Assembly (NCBI GenBank): GCA_000934455.1
Contig: KN889551.1
Span: forward strand, 30,590-60,583
Reading direction: 5' to 3'
Source: Apostichopus parvimensis
Lineage: Eukaryota > Echinodermata > Holothuroidea > Aspidochirotida > Stichopodidae
DNA: 29,994 nt
The notes beneath the pieces were generated by a model that worked only from the letters and a program-made list of their open reading frames with translations, was not told where the DNA came from and searched no databases. Every line of letters begins with the position of its first letter. Position 1 is the stretch's first letter. Position numbers and translations under genes: made by a program. This document shows, piece by piece, positions 1 through 20,600 of this stretch.

Positions 1-8349
<8,349 letters not shown>

Positions 8350-8616
8350 TTTAAAGTACGAGCAGTGACTTAGAATTGTAGGTACTAAAAGGTTTCATAC
8401 TCAAAATTTAACAATAAATTAAATTAAAATAATAATTGATCCAATTATTTCAGTACTTTGATGCTTTTATATATTTTATAAGAAATAAATATAGACTTTA
8501 AAAATTGTGTATTTTTTTACTTTGTTCGAGGTCTCTTTAGTGTTACAATTATGGGATGGTGACAATAGGGGCGCGTGATTTTGAACAATTTCAATGAATT
8601 TTGCCATCAAGAATTG
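8350..8616. promoter_or_regulatory. Bidirectional COPS4/LIN54 promoter region
   Basis: This interval separates the COPS4 start codon from a strong plus-strand donor (ATTG|GTAAGA at 8617). A divergent promoter follows from the gene layout, and transcription starts cannot be placed from sequence alone. It holds the CDE/CHR-like motif at 8569-8585 and a TTTAAA (8349-8354) close to the COPS4 ATG. No TATA box stands out in the expected place. Confidence 0.55.
8569..8585 (+). promoter_or_regulatory. CDE/CHR-like tandem site (candidate DREAM/MMB site)
   Basis: GGGCGCG (8569-8575) is followed by the 4-nt spacer TGAT and then TTTGAA (8580-8585). In known cell-cycle promoters a GC-rich CDE stands 4 nt before a TTTGAA-type CHR, and LIN54 contacts the CHR. 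Only motif and spacing are seen here; binding is inferred. Confidence 0.5.
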
Positions 8617-8618
8617 GT

Positions 8619-10809
8619 AAGAAAAACCAAAAGTACAGTTTTTATCGCAAAATTAATGTTCTCTTTATATCGATCAGTGTAGTATGCAATGAGCAAATCC
8701 GATATGAATCCTGCTAGAGCTCATGAAGAGACACAAATACAATCCGTCTGCTCGCAGTATCGGTCTTTCGCTGCGGCGGTGCTGCGTTGGCCATCACTTT
8801 CTATGTCATAAACACTATGAATAGCCTATGTATTGTATACGTAGTTTCTAGTAATAAGGGTTGAATGTGCAATTCCCTGTGCTGGGCTTAACGTTAGGCT
8901 CAAGTAGGCCTAACCCTTACGCAAAGATCGGGATATAGCCTAGGTATGTTTTATAGGCCTAGCCTACAACTACTACTACTAGTAGTACGCACTAAGTATT
9001 TTGACTAACAGTGTTTGGGCTCAATGCCAATGCATAGATCTGTGTAGGCGCCATATTCAGCTTGTTACCTGGATACATTATACGGAGAATCGTGACATGC
9101 AGAGGGTGATCTTTCCTGAAATTACAGGTTAGAAAAATAGGCCTACATTGCAATTAGTAATAGTAGGGTCTAGGCTTGGCTACATTCCTCCTAATTTTCT
9201 TCTTTTCTTGTGAAATGAAGTGGACCCCCACAGTTTGAATCAAGTTCTTACTTTACAATTATTTTGGCCACCAAATAAATATTAGGTTTCGGCCAAACAT
9301 GTGCAAGGCTTAATTTGATAGTAATATTATTATTAACAAGGTAGCCTATGTTAAACCTAACTCAGTGTTAGTGTTACTAGTCTTGAAGTACTTTGGCCTT
9401 GGCCCCAAAATTAGGCAAGTTACTGTATGACAATGAGTAGCCTAGGCGTACTAAAGCTCTCTCCAAATTGTAACATCATGATTAAGTTTTAAGCCTTGGC
9501 GAGAATTGCCTAGTAGAGGACTTTAGGAATTAGGAATCAAGTCCCATTCTTCAATTGTTACTGGTGTTTGTATTCTGAAACAGTTTGGGGACCACTTCTA
9601 ACATTTGCTCCCACTCCCAAAGTCCCAGGTAGGCATATTGCTTATTTGGTTGGTCCCCCGGGTGACCTGTCATTAATCATTAAAGATAAAACCCAAAACC
9701 ATACTATGGCAATTATATATACTTCATGGTATAATATATGTACAGGTAGGCCTAGGCTATAGTAAGACAGTGACTAGCTTAGTGAGTAACTGTTTTTTTG
9801 TGTTGGCTGACTGATTTATACTGCTAGGCTATGCAGCTGTATTTGGCTAAGTGCTAATTTATCCAAAAATTGCTTTTTTTTTCAATCAAATTTTTTCATG
9901 CAATGTTCTTATTGCAGTGTTGTTTTTAGTCATCTGTAAAAGTTTCATATCCTGCAAGTGTGGCCCTACCATCCTAACAGTGCATTCCCTTATTGATTGA
10001 ACGTTGTGAAAATGTTCTTTGTGTTTTTGAGGAATGTTTTGAAGAATTTGTTGGGGTACACTTGCAAATCATCGCAATAAAATTGCAATGGGAGATCATT
10101 TACAGTATACTTTGAAATATAAAAGTTTCAGCCTTTGTAGTTGGTATGGCACATCAGTTATGCACTTGTTCTAGGACTATTCATAAACATGATTGCTGCT
10201 ATGAGATTAGTTGGAAAGTCCATAAAAACCAAACAGACCATCACTACTTATTGTTGGAGGGTGATTATTTATTGTGTAAATTGCAGGGAATAATTTATTC
10301 AGTATCACATCACAAATGCTATACAAATTAGTCAAGTTGCTACTCATGTTGAAAATATCATTTTTCTACACAGGAACGACAGTATTCAATGAGAAAAAAG
10401 TCAGAGCCCTCAAAAAGGCTACACAAAATGTAAACACTAAATCATGTTATCTGTTTCTTTCCAGTGCAGAGCTTCTGTGCAACTCTAGTTAGGACCGAAA
10501 GTTCAACTAAATTTGAAATGGGAGGGTTCTGCCCAGAGTACAAAGCTCAAGTTTTGTTTCAGCGAAAGTTTTCACACACGTAACATTGTGGTGAGACAGT
10601 TTATAGGCTGCAGTCCCCTTAATACATGTCATGGTAAACAAATCTATGTGATCAATCTTATTGGAGTGTACTTTCTCTGAAAGTTGTTGCTGGTGGATGA
10701 TTCTGTTAATTATATCACATGTGAGCTGCTGCAGTGTCTCACAATGGAATGATATTAAATATAAATACAGTACATTTGATGACCATTTTATGTTGTCTTG
10801 TATTCACAG
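8619..10809 (+). other. Probable LIN54 5'UTR intron
   Basis: Between the strong donor at 8617 and the acceptor ending 10809. It contains many TAGGCCTA-like motifs up to about 9850 and an ACTACTACTAGTAGTAGT palindromic microsatellite near 8970. I see no coding exon. Confidence 0.45.
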
Positions 10810-10894
10810 ATGAAACACCTTCATCGTGCACTGACTATTCCCGCATAGAAATGAAATCTTTCGATAGCATTTCCCAAAGCTAGAAGTTACCACC
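10810..10894 (+). other. LIN54: LIN54 5'UTR part of the first coding exon, with two short uORFs
   Basis: A splice acceptor (GTATTCACAG, ending 10809) opens this exon. Two tiny upstream ORFs lie before the LIN54 start: 10810-10848 (12 residues) and 10851-10883 (10 residues). Both end before the ACCACCATGG start. An upstream non-coding exon is needed; the donor at 8617 is the best candidate. Confidence 0.6.
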
Positions 10895-11683
10895 ATGGAT
10901 AAGATAGAAAGCAATAACGACATTACGACAACAGTCCCAACGACACTAATGCCACAAGTCGTCAGCGTCAGTTCGCTAGCAGGGGCCAGTATCTCACAAA
11001 ATGGAGTCCAACAAATCCTGGCCACCAATCCTACAGTTGTTGGCGCACAAGGGACAGTGAAAACAGCACAAGTGGTAACGTCACAGCCTCTTCATGTGAA
11101 CTTGAACAACGACCAACAGACCTCTTTAACGTCAGTAAACTCTCAAAATCACGAAAGACTGGTCACGCAGGGTTTGAAGAGGCCCCTAACAAGCACTGGA
11201 GCCCCTCAGGGGCCTATCATAAGCAAGGTCATTATAAGAAATGCAAATGCAAACCAACCTGTGCCATCAGGGCTTGCAGGTGGTTCAACAACTACCACAA
11301 AAATAAATGCAACTTTGGTCAAGACTGCTGATGGAAGGCAAGTCCTCACAGATGGTAATGGAAGACAGCTCGTCTCTGCCACAGGATCTCCACTGAAATT
11401 TGTAACTGTCAGTCAGGGAACATCTGGACAGAAAAATGTCCTTTTAACAACTGCTCCAGGTTCTCCTGTCAAGCCAATCGCCCCGTTAAGTAAAGTGCCT
11501 ATAGCTCCCATTAGTCCCGAAAGGATAACAGACACTTCTGCTCAGTACCAGAAATCTAGTAATTCAAAAAAACGGAAAATAGCAGAGTTGATACAGTTAA
11601 ACTCTAGCAATACCAATCAAGGAAAGATTGCACTATCCTCAGGAACTGTGAAGATTATCAGCGTCCCGTCATCTGTGGCAAGC
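10895..11683 (+). CDS. LIN54: LIN54 coding exon 1 (residues 1-263)
   Basis: Begins [10 protein letters not shown] and ends SVPSSVAS at GTAAGT, phase 0. It is a long Ser/Thr/Gln/Val-rich regulatory segment with repeated TADGRQV / GNGRQLV-like phrases and the KKRK patch. Confidence 0.93.
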
Positions 11684-14600
11684 GTAAGTACAAACTTCAA
11701 ACTCGTTATATTACAGATAGTGGACTTGCAAACTATCTTTTATTCATGATAATGTTGATAGCAATTTGTTGGTCACTCTTGCGGCAAGACCTCTGATGAG
11801 TTTCAGTGACAGTCATGATAGCAGCTCTGTGTGTGAAATGTTCAAACGTTATCTCCTGATGGGTTCAGCCATAGTTTGTGTAGTTGTTGCGTGGATGCCT
11901 CACGAGGAGCACACCTCTTGTTTTGAGGGAGGTTGATGTTCTGTTGAGGTCACCAACCTGTGAAAGTTTTAATGAACATTATACAATATCTCATTGAATG
12001 AAGATTTGTTGGAAATGGTGTATAGCTTGCTTCTAGGATGTCATACTGTAGTTGAATAGAGATGAAAACCCTTATCTAGCAAACTTCTCAAGGAATCGAT
12101 TTTAAGTTTAAGCATTCAATTGTCATTACATTAAGATAATGTCTTATTATTATTACTTTGATCACTCTTCTGGGATGCATGTGGGTTTCCCTTTCCTATG
12201 CAATTAACTCAGCTCTGCAAATGTGGACACCAAATGACCACGATATACTGCCATTGCCTGTTTAAATGAGTTTACCTTTAATTATTGAAAAGGAAAACAT
12301 TGTCATCAATATCCAATTGATATCAAATTCCCCACCATGACTGTTGTGCTGGACTGAGCTATTTTAAGGTTTTTTGCATTCATTACAGCAAACAGATTAT
12401 GGATTATCCATTACAGTGATGTTACCATTAAACAATATTAAACAGTGAAATAATTAATGGTGATTGGTGGATAACAGATAATGTATCCCTAATCTAAGTC
12501 AAATTTGTTGGAAATTATTTTTAAGAGACATTGTAGATAATTATTGTAGGTAAAGAATGTAAGGAATATTGAGTAGTGTGTACTTTTGGTAAACATGCAG
12601 GGCTCAAAATGCTTGCATGATCAATAACATTATGCTATGCAATTACTGTTATTTATTATCTTGCCTCATATTACTTGTGCAGTAATCCTCTTAACATGGG
12701 TTCCAACTGTGCATGCATGTAGGGCTGTGGGTGCACAAAACATACAATACAAAACCCTTTCGTATGGAGATAAGCCCATTCTCAACTTTTGGGAAATGTC
12801 TAGAGCTGAGGAGGTAATGCTCACCACCCAAATTCAATGACATTTATTGTCCGTGAATAAAGTATGTATCATATCGCACATGTCATGAAACAATAAGATG
12901 CACATGTAACATGAAGAGTTTACACTACTACAGTACTGTACAGTATGTAAAGACATGACCAGAACAGGCGGCTTGTACTTAATGTCATGTGTTTTAGAAT
13001 ACTGTTTCGTTTGTCTAAAGGGCTCTTACTTAGCATTTACTCGTTTGTACAGATTATTTTGTGCATGACCACAAATGTTAAGGAAAAGATTGCTGTAAAT
13101 GAGTAATATGACCCTCATATTCAGATCTTGTTGACCCCAGTTTCGCCTTTGATTATGTTGGCGATCGTTCAATGGCAGATATTATGGCCTGGGGAAGGGT
13201 CTGCAGGGAGAATTTATCTCCATTCCTTTGATATGTTCTATAATAAGATTAAGGGTACTTTGTTGTAAAATGATTTTACATTAGCCAAATTTGAAGTAAT
13301 TTATGAACAAGCTTTATACACTTTCTTTTTCAAAAAATATCAGTAATTTCCTTTATCATCCAAGTTTCTTTGGCGACCCTCCAGTCTAAAAAGGGTCAGA
13401 ACTCTGGACCCCCACTTTGAATACCAGGGCTCAATAGCCTCTATGATATCAATGGTCTTGTTTGTTGGAAGTTAAATCCTTTTTACAATTGATTCATCAG
13501 TCTGGTGTCGCTTCAGGATCTACAACATCAACAACCATACCAGTTCATGTTCAGACTATTTCACCAAACAAACAGCAGCAGATTGTGAAGCCCTCTACAA
13601 GTACCACAACCATTCATCCTCTACAGATGACTGCTGCTGGCAAGATGCCCCTGATGAGGATTGTATCTGTCACTTCAGGTAGCACAACAACAACCTCTGG
13701 TAAGTCCCCATGGAGAAGAAGATGCATCTCATTAAAGAGAATAAGTTCCCCCCTCCCCCCCCCTCCAGCTGCTCTTTGAATTCCTTCAGACACATGTTTC
13801 AGTCGTGTCCGATAGCAAAATCCCATGTAGTGTACAATCATAATTTTATTTAGAAAAGTGTCAGTGCAAGTAGTTAATGAAAAGTAAAGAATATTAAAAA
13901 GTTTCCAATCTGCTGTGTGTTTTAGTGTCCAGATGAGGTAATATTGTCAAATGAGAAGACTTAATTAATGAATTGCTTCTTAACTGTAGTGAAAACATCC
14001 ATGAATGCGTGAATAGTTTGATCGACTGTACAGTATATACGTACTATGTAACACTCAGCAGGTTTGAAAGAAAATATTGCAGACTAAACTCAAAAAGTTG
14101 AATTAGGTAACAGTAATCTTGCTTGAGGTTGATAGATAAAAGGTCTTGTTTCCAATGCATAATCCTACATTACACAAGGTTGTGGGCATTGAATATATTT
14201 TATAGTTGTTTAACTTGTTTGTGCATTTGATATTGTCGCAACAGATGTTTTAATACCTTGAACAAATAACACCACTTACCACAGGCCAAACAATATTATG
14301 ATAGCCTATAAAATTCTGGACTGTTTGCACTATTTGAGCTAGTTACCCACAGATCTGATAACAATGTTTTATGTAGATGTATAGTGATCCTATGGAATTA
14401 AACACTCAAATACACTGTAGTGAAAAACAAGGGAGGCTGGGGATGGTGCTTTGAGATTGTGTAATTTGATAACAAGGTACTTTAAAGTGATACTGATAAT
14501 TGTGTTTGAAAGAGTAGATAGCAAAATAGGCTTTGCAATAACTTTCATTAGGGGATTACATCTCAAATTAACTGAAATCCTAACCCTCGATTGTTGCCTG

Positions 14601-17600
14601 TTCTGGATTTGTTGCAACAAATTCTGCTTTGACCACAGATGGTACAAGATTCAACCCTGTATTGCATGCCACTTCTTACATCTGCCTTACTGCCATTGCA
14701 TCAGCATCAGTAATACATGTTGAAAATTTCCATCAGCTGTCTATGAAGTAGGGTCTTTGATTATATGAATGTTCTGATTGGGTGCAAGGGTAGAGTCAGC
14801 CCCTGGGTGAATACTTTAAGTTACTTTTGGTTGTAATTGGGCTGTCATAATTATGATAAGTAATTCCAATGTAAAAGTATCTTACCTGATGAGCATAAAA
14901 CAGCCCAGTTTGATGCCACACTTCTGTAGTTTATGATTAATTAAGATAGGGGGTCAGTGGAGGGAAGGAGCAACTTCATATTGCCAAAAGTAATTCAGTT
15001 GTGCACGGTTGTACAAAAAAGTCTGTTGACTTTCAGTCAAGTTCAAAATAATACTGCATATATTTGTAGCTTGTATTCAAAATATAATTGTCGTTAAATA
15101 TTTCATACAGAGAAAGTGACATTTAATCAACTGGTATCTTTTCTCAAGCCAGTCAGATGCCACTAGGGCCATGTCTTTGTCAAAGTTGTATTGCTTTCTG
15201 AAAGAATCATTCTTGGTGTTGTTGTGTTTTTGTTCCCAGCAAATACTAAACTGGTAACAACATTATCTGGAGGTAAACCGATAGTTCCATCTCTCCCTGG
15301 CGTTGTGACTGGAACTACTCTAGCTAGTAAGATTGCAATTGCACCCAGTAGAGTAAGTATATTTCTCTTGATTGCCATCATTATAAAAGAAATTACTGGG
15401 CAGGGTAAAGATATAACACACTGATTATTTGCTAATGTGAGAAGTAGCTTGGGAATAATTCACAACTATGCACATAGACAGTCAGTAATGGTGACTCTTA
15501 TTGATGGATCATGTACCTTTTTAAAACCTAAAACTTGAAGACATATCTTTCGTGTCAGCTGAACAGTACATGTTAGATGTTGTCAAAGTTTTCATGATTT
15601 ATTCCAAGACAGCATTTTCTACTTTTAGCATGCGCTATACTGCGCATAGTTTGCTTATCTCGGGAGTTTAGAAAGATGTTTGCTGTCCCCTGGGTAAGTG
15701 GTTTTTTGGGAACAAAATTTCCTGATACTCACTCAAAGCTCAAGTTGTGAAGAGATGCCAGTGTCTTTGTCAAACTTAGATTTTGAAGGTGAAAATATCG
15801 GGTTGATTTAAGAAGAATTGTTGTTTAAAACAGCACTTATCTTTCAGTCGAAACGAAGTGAGACACCTGTGACAGGCTGAACAATAGTGTATTTATAAGC
15901 AGTCCCTCACTTCATCGTCCCTGAATGATAATGCACCCAAACTCCATGGTTTCGCCATTACACCTGTTCATAGATCAACCTAATCTTTCAAGCATTCAAA
16001 AACTGATTTGGAATTAGACTGTTCCCCATACGTAAACAGTGCTTCAAGTGAATGGGCAAGGGGGGGGGGGGAGTCACATATCGAAGGACAGCAAATACTC
16101 ATGCCATGTAAAAACTACCCGCACCAAATCGATGATGAAAAGTTTGACGACATTATAACTTGTATTGTTCATCTGATAAGAAAACTTCATCTTCAATTTC
16201 ACAGGGTAACATGAAAACTATCCTACCATTTTTAGCGTATATCACAATAAAGCCTAATCACGGAATTTACCTCCCGAGTGAAGGTTATTTCTAAACCAGT
16301 AAAAAGTGATGTAAGGTGAATTTGATTCTTAACATACTGTATCAGCTGTAAACGAATTATAGGTTAGTACTTCATTGATTTTATGTAGCTAAAGCTCTGA
16401 ATATACAGGTTCCAAACATGATTTTTGTCAGGGTATTTTGTCAGTGCTCACAGGAATTTCACCTGTTTACACAAAGCAGGCTTTTCCTAGTGAAACTTCA
16501 TCGGTGATTTTTCCTGTGACAATTTACAGTAAAACTTTTTGCAAACAACTTTGATTTATTCTACTGCTTTAGGCTGTGGGGGGCATGTGTATTATACTGT
16601 TGTTTAAGAACTTAATTGCATAAAACGTGAGCAATTGTTTGGCCTTGAAGCTGTATAACGCAAAAAATATGGGAGAAATGTATGTCATAACAAATGATGA
16701 ACTTCTGTCACTATCATATTTTAGTTTTTAACTAGTTCAAGGCATATGGCACTCAGTACTATGGGCCTACTTCCGAATATTCATATTGCATTTGTGGTAA
16801 TTGCGTAGAATGACAAATGAGTAGCGATTTTATTAGGAGTCACAAAATGTTAGGCCCGCAACTACTCTACTTGAGAATTTTAGGAGTCACCAAAGCCTGT
16901 GAAAATGTGCGCATGTCCAAACCGGAATTTGGTTACTAGCTTACGTGCTAGGCGATTAAGCAGTGGTAATGGATCTTTTTCTAGTAACCAAATCAAAGTT
17001 TGGTACTTGATTAGTTCCTGCTGTAGGCATAGATGATTTTTTTAGTACTAGTTATGTAGTAACATTGGCCTGCAGCCTGCTACAACACTATAGAGCACAA
17101 CCCCCAAATAGCCTCCATAAATACATTTGAGGGGAGCTCTTAATTTCTAAAAAGAGGCTGCAAAATAAAAATTATTTTCAACCTGAATTAGAGGCACAAA
17201 TTATCCAAGTAGGTAACATTAGTTAATGGTATGTTGGTTTATACTTCTAAAATCCCACTTTATTACCAGTTTACCAGTAAACAGAAAATTTGAATTCTTT
17301 AATAGTATGCATGCTAAGAGTTAAACAAAAATGTTGGGTGCTTATGCTGTGATGAGTCACAGTACAGGGCTTGTGGATGTGTACACACTCTCTTATTTAA
17401 GTGAATTGCTATGGTAATGAGCTTCTTGGGGAACTACATTAGTAAAGAAATATATATCATTGCAGGATTATGGCTTCACTGAGTAATGTGGGTTTTGACA
17501 GACCGTAGCATCTCTGTTTGAACAAAGACTTCTATTTAATGTCAAAGAGTTTATATGAATTATTTCACCTTAATCAACATTTGAGGATTGTTGTAAAGCA

Positions 17601-20600
17601 TTATCCCTTGTAATCGATACTTTTTTATCATTTTATATGGATTTATTTCACCTTGATCAACTTTCATTATTTAAGGATTGTTGTAAAGCATTATCCCTTG
17701 TAATTGATATTTTTATCATTTTATATGGATTATTTCACCTTAATCAGCATTCATTATTTAAGGATTGTTGTAAAGCATTATCCCTTGTAATGGATACTTT
17801 TTATCATTTTATATGGATTATTTCACCTTTATCAACTTTCATTATTTAAGGATTGTTGTAAAGCATTATCCCTTGTAATGGATACTTTTTATCATTTTAT
17901 ATGGATTATTTCACCTTTATCAACATTCATTATTTAAGGATTGTTGTAAAGCATTATCCCTTGTAATGGATACTTTTTATCATTTTTTATGGATTATTTC
18001 ACCTAATCAACATTCATTATTTTAAGGATTGTTGTTATGCATTATCCCTTGTAATCGATACTTTTTATCATTTTACAGCAGACTGTCAAAGCATCATCAC
18101 AGCCGAGATTCATCATGCCTGCTAATACCCCTACATTCAAAATTATTAATACTGGAGTCAAACCATTCACACAGCTACCTCCGGGTACTACACTGGTAGC
18201 TCAACAGGGGTCTAATCTCTTACAAGGATTGACCATGATACCTTCCAACTACCTAGCCGTTGTAAGTTACTCACTTTTCAGTTTTAAGTAAGTTTAGCTG
18301 TCTGACTTTCAATTAACGCATTCTATTGAAGAGCGAGACGAACGGTTCTATCATATTTTTGTCAGAGTGCTCACACAATGTGTGATAGTGCCATGAGTAA
18401 ATTAGGAAATTTCTTTGTGGGATATCTTAGAATGTAACTAGAGGAGTTACTTAACTGTTGTGGGTTAGGTAACGTTGACTGCTAACTCATCAAATCCTAG
18501 AAATTAAGGACTTACAATAACTTTACTGTCCTGTATGTCATTGATTGTACAGTGCATTACCCACAGGCCAGTTAGATAATAGTTGTTTTTGTAATTGGCA
18601 GGTTAAGCTTGTACAGAATTTGCAAAGTGCCCTTTGCAATAAGAAATAAGCTAGGCATGGATTTATTTCTGCTGTTTTCAAGCAAACTTGTTATGGCAGC
18701 TAATGAATAAAAAGACACACTTGTAGTTACCTGTTGTGTTTTAATCAGTGTTCTATAACTGTGTCTCAGTTGTAATTACTGAAAAGGTTGCCAGAAGTCT
18801 ATGGCACACTGCATGTAAGTAACTATTGCATTTTTTGCAAGGAAGGTATCCTTTCACAAATAAACATTGAGTAAATCATCAAATCATTGTTTTATAATGA
18901 CTTTATGGTTATGAAAGTCTGCCTCAAGTGTAATATGCAAATAGACTAAGCATATTTTACAGCTGCTCTCAGTGTTGTAGTTCTAACCTTGTCAGTGTCC
19001 ATATTTGTAATGGCATTTTGAGTCGAATTAGACTACCACCATTACCAATGGCCATAGTGGTTGTGGCATTTTGAATTCAGTCTATTTTGTGCCTTTATCA
19101 ATAGCTATCATTGCTGTGTCATATTCGAGCTCCATTTTAGGCTCTTCATTATGCTGCGATCTGTATAATGTTTTATTTTCTGTTTTTATCACAGCCCTCT
19201 ATAGTTCCGGCGCCTCAAGAACAAAGCCAGCAAATTCAACATGACATTGAAGGGACCAGTAATGGGCTGGTTAAACAGCAGTCACTGAAGGCTAATGGGT
19301 AAGGTTTAATGCAGAATCAAACCGCTAACAACAACTTGTATTTACTCACTCTTCGCTTACCTGTCTCCCCACAACCTTAGCACCCTCATTCTACCGCACC
19401 TAGAATGTCCTGGTAACCTTTTATCACTGTGCACCCTCTATGACCGGTTCCTCCGGTCACTGCCCTCCCTTCTCATTCTACCAACCAAAGTGTCTAGATC
19501 GTTATTTTTGAGCGGATTTTTCCATCGGATTTCGTCCTCTTTTGGTTTCCCAGAATCGGAATTTTTCCCATCCACTGTTTTTGGAAGAGTTTTAAGTTGT
19601 TTGCAGCTAGGGTTGTGCGGGATCCCGGTAGTCAAGTGAATCCCGGTATCCCGATCCCGGTATTGACTAATCCCGATCACAGTGCAATGTGTAACTACTA
19701 CCGGTATTGGGAAAACAACCGGTTATTACATTCGTTTCGGTATCATTCCCGGGAATCCCGGACATAATAAAAATATCTACGTGTTACTATTTGAAATAAA
19801 GAAAACAAAACACGATTTTTTCTGGTTTCTGTGTTCTTAGTTTGAATAATATCTGATCAACTTACGTACTGGCCTAGACCTATAGAACAAATCAACTTTT
19901 CACGTAGTAATTTGGACCTAGGCTACACCAAATATCGAACGTTACTTGCGCTCAACATGTTACGGGACCTCAAAAGTTATTCTGAAATTTTCGTTATTTA
20001 TTCTTCCTTCAAACGATGATTGTCAAGGTTCCCATGTACAAAATCTTACCCTTATGCATTTCACCTCATTTTGTTATAATAATTTTAACGATTTTATCAA
20101 TTTTGAGCCAAAAGCGCAGGGAGTATATCCAGTTTAAATCCATCTTCGCACGGGACTGTATATTATTATAGCCTAGGGTACGGTACTGGTACACAGCAGT
20201 GCAGTAATTGAGATTTGATGCTGTAATGAAATGGATTCGTTTATTAATGCGGGGGGTTCCACGATGTCATTTATATTTATCTTTCGCTACTTTTTTAATT
20301 TTTAAGAACTTTTGTAGGAAAGATTGATATTGCACGTATTCAAAGTATATTTCCTGGAGTAAACAACAGCCGATTAACGATATAAATAAATCTGTACTAT
20401 TCTTATGTATGTAGTTTATAATCCCGTATTTACGTAGCCCCTATGTTATATTCTTATTGTCTGAAGTTCCAAACACGTGGTGACTTGTTGATAGTTAAAA
20501 ACTTTTCATTGTGAACTTTTGAACTTGAAGGGGTTGCCCTATTCCAATATCATGGAATAGTGAGAAACCCCCAATTTATGTTTGTGTACGGATTACAAGT

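Noticed and set aside
10804-11028. Minus-strand frame opposite the LIN54 start
   Set aside because: Shadow of the real LIN54 exon on the plus strand.
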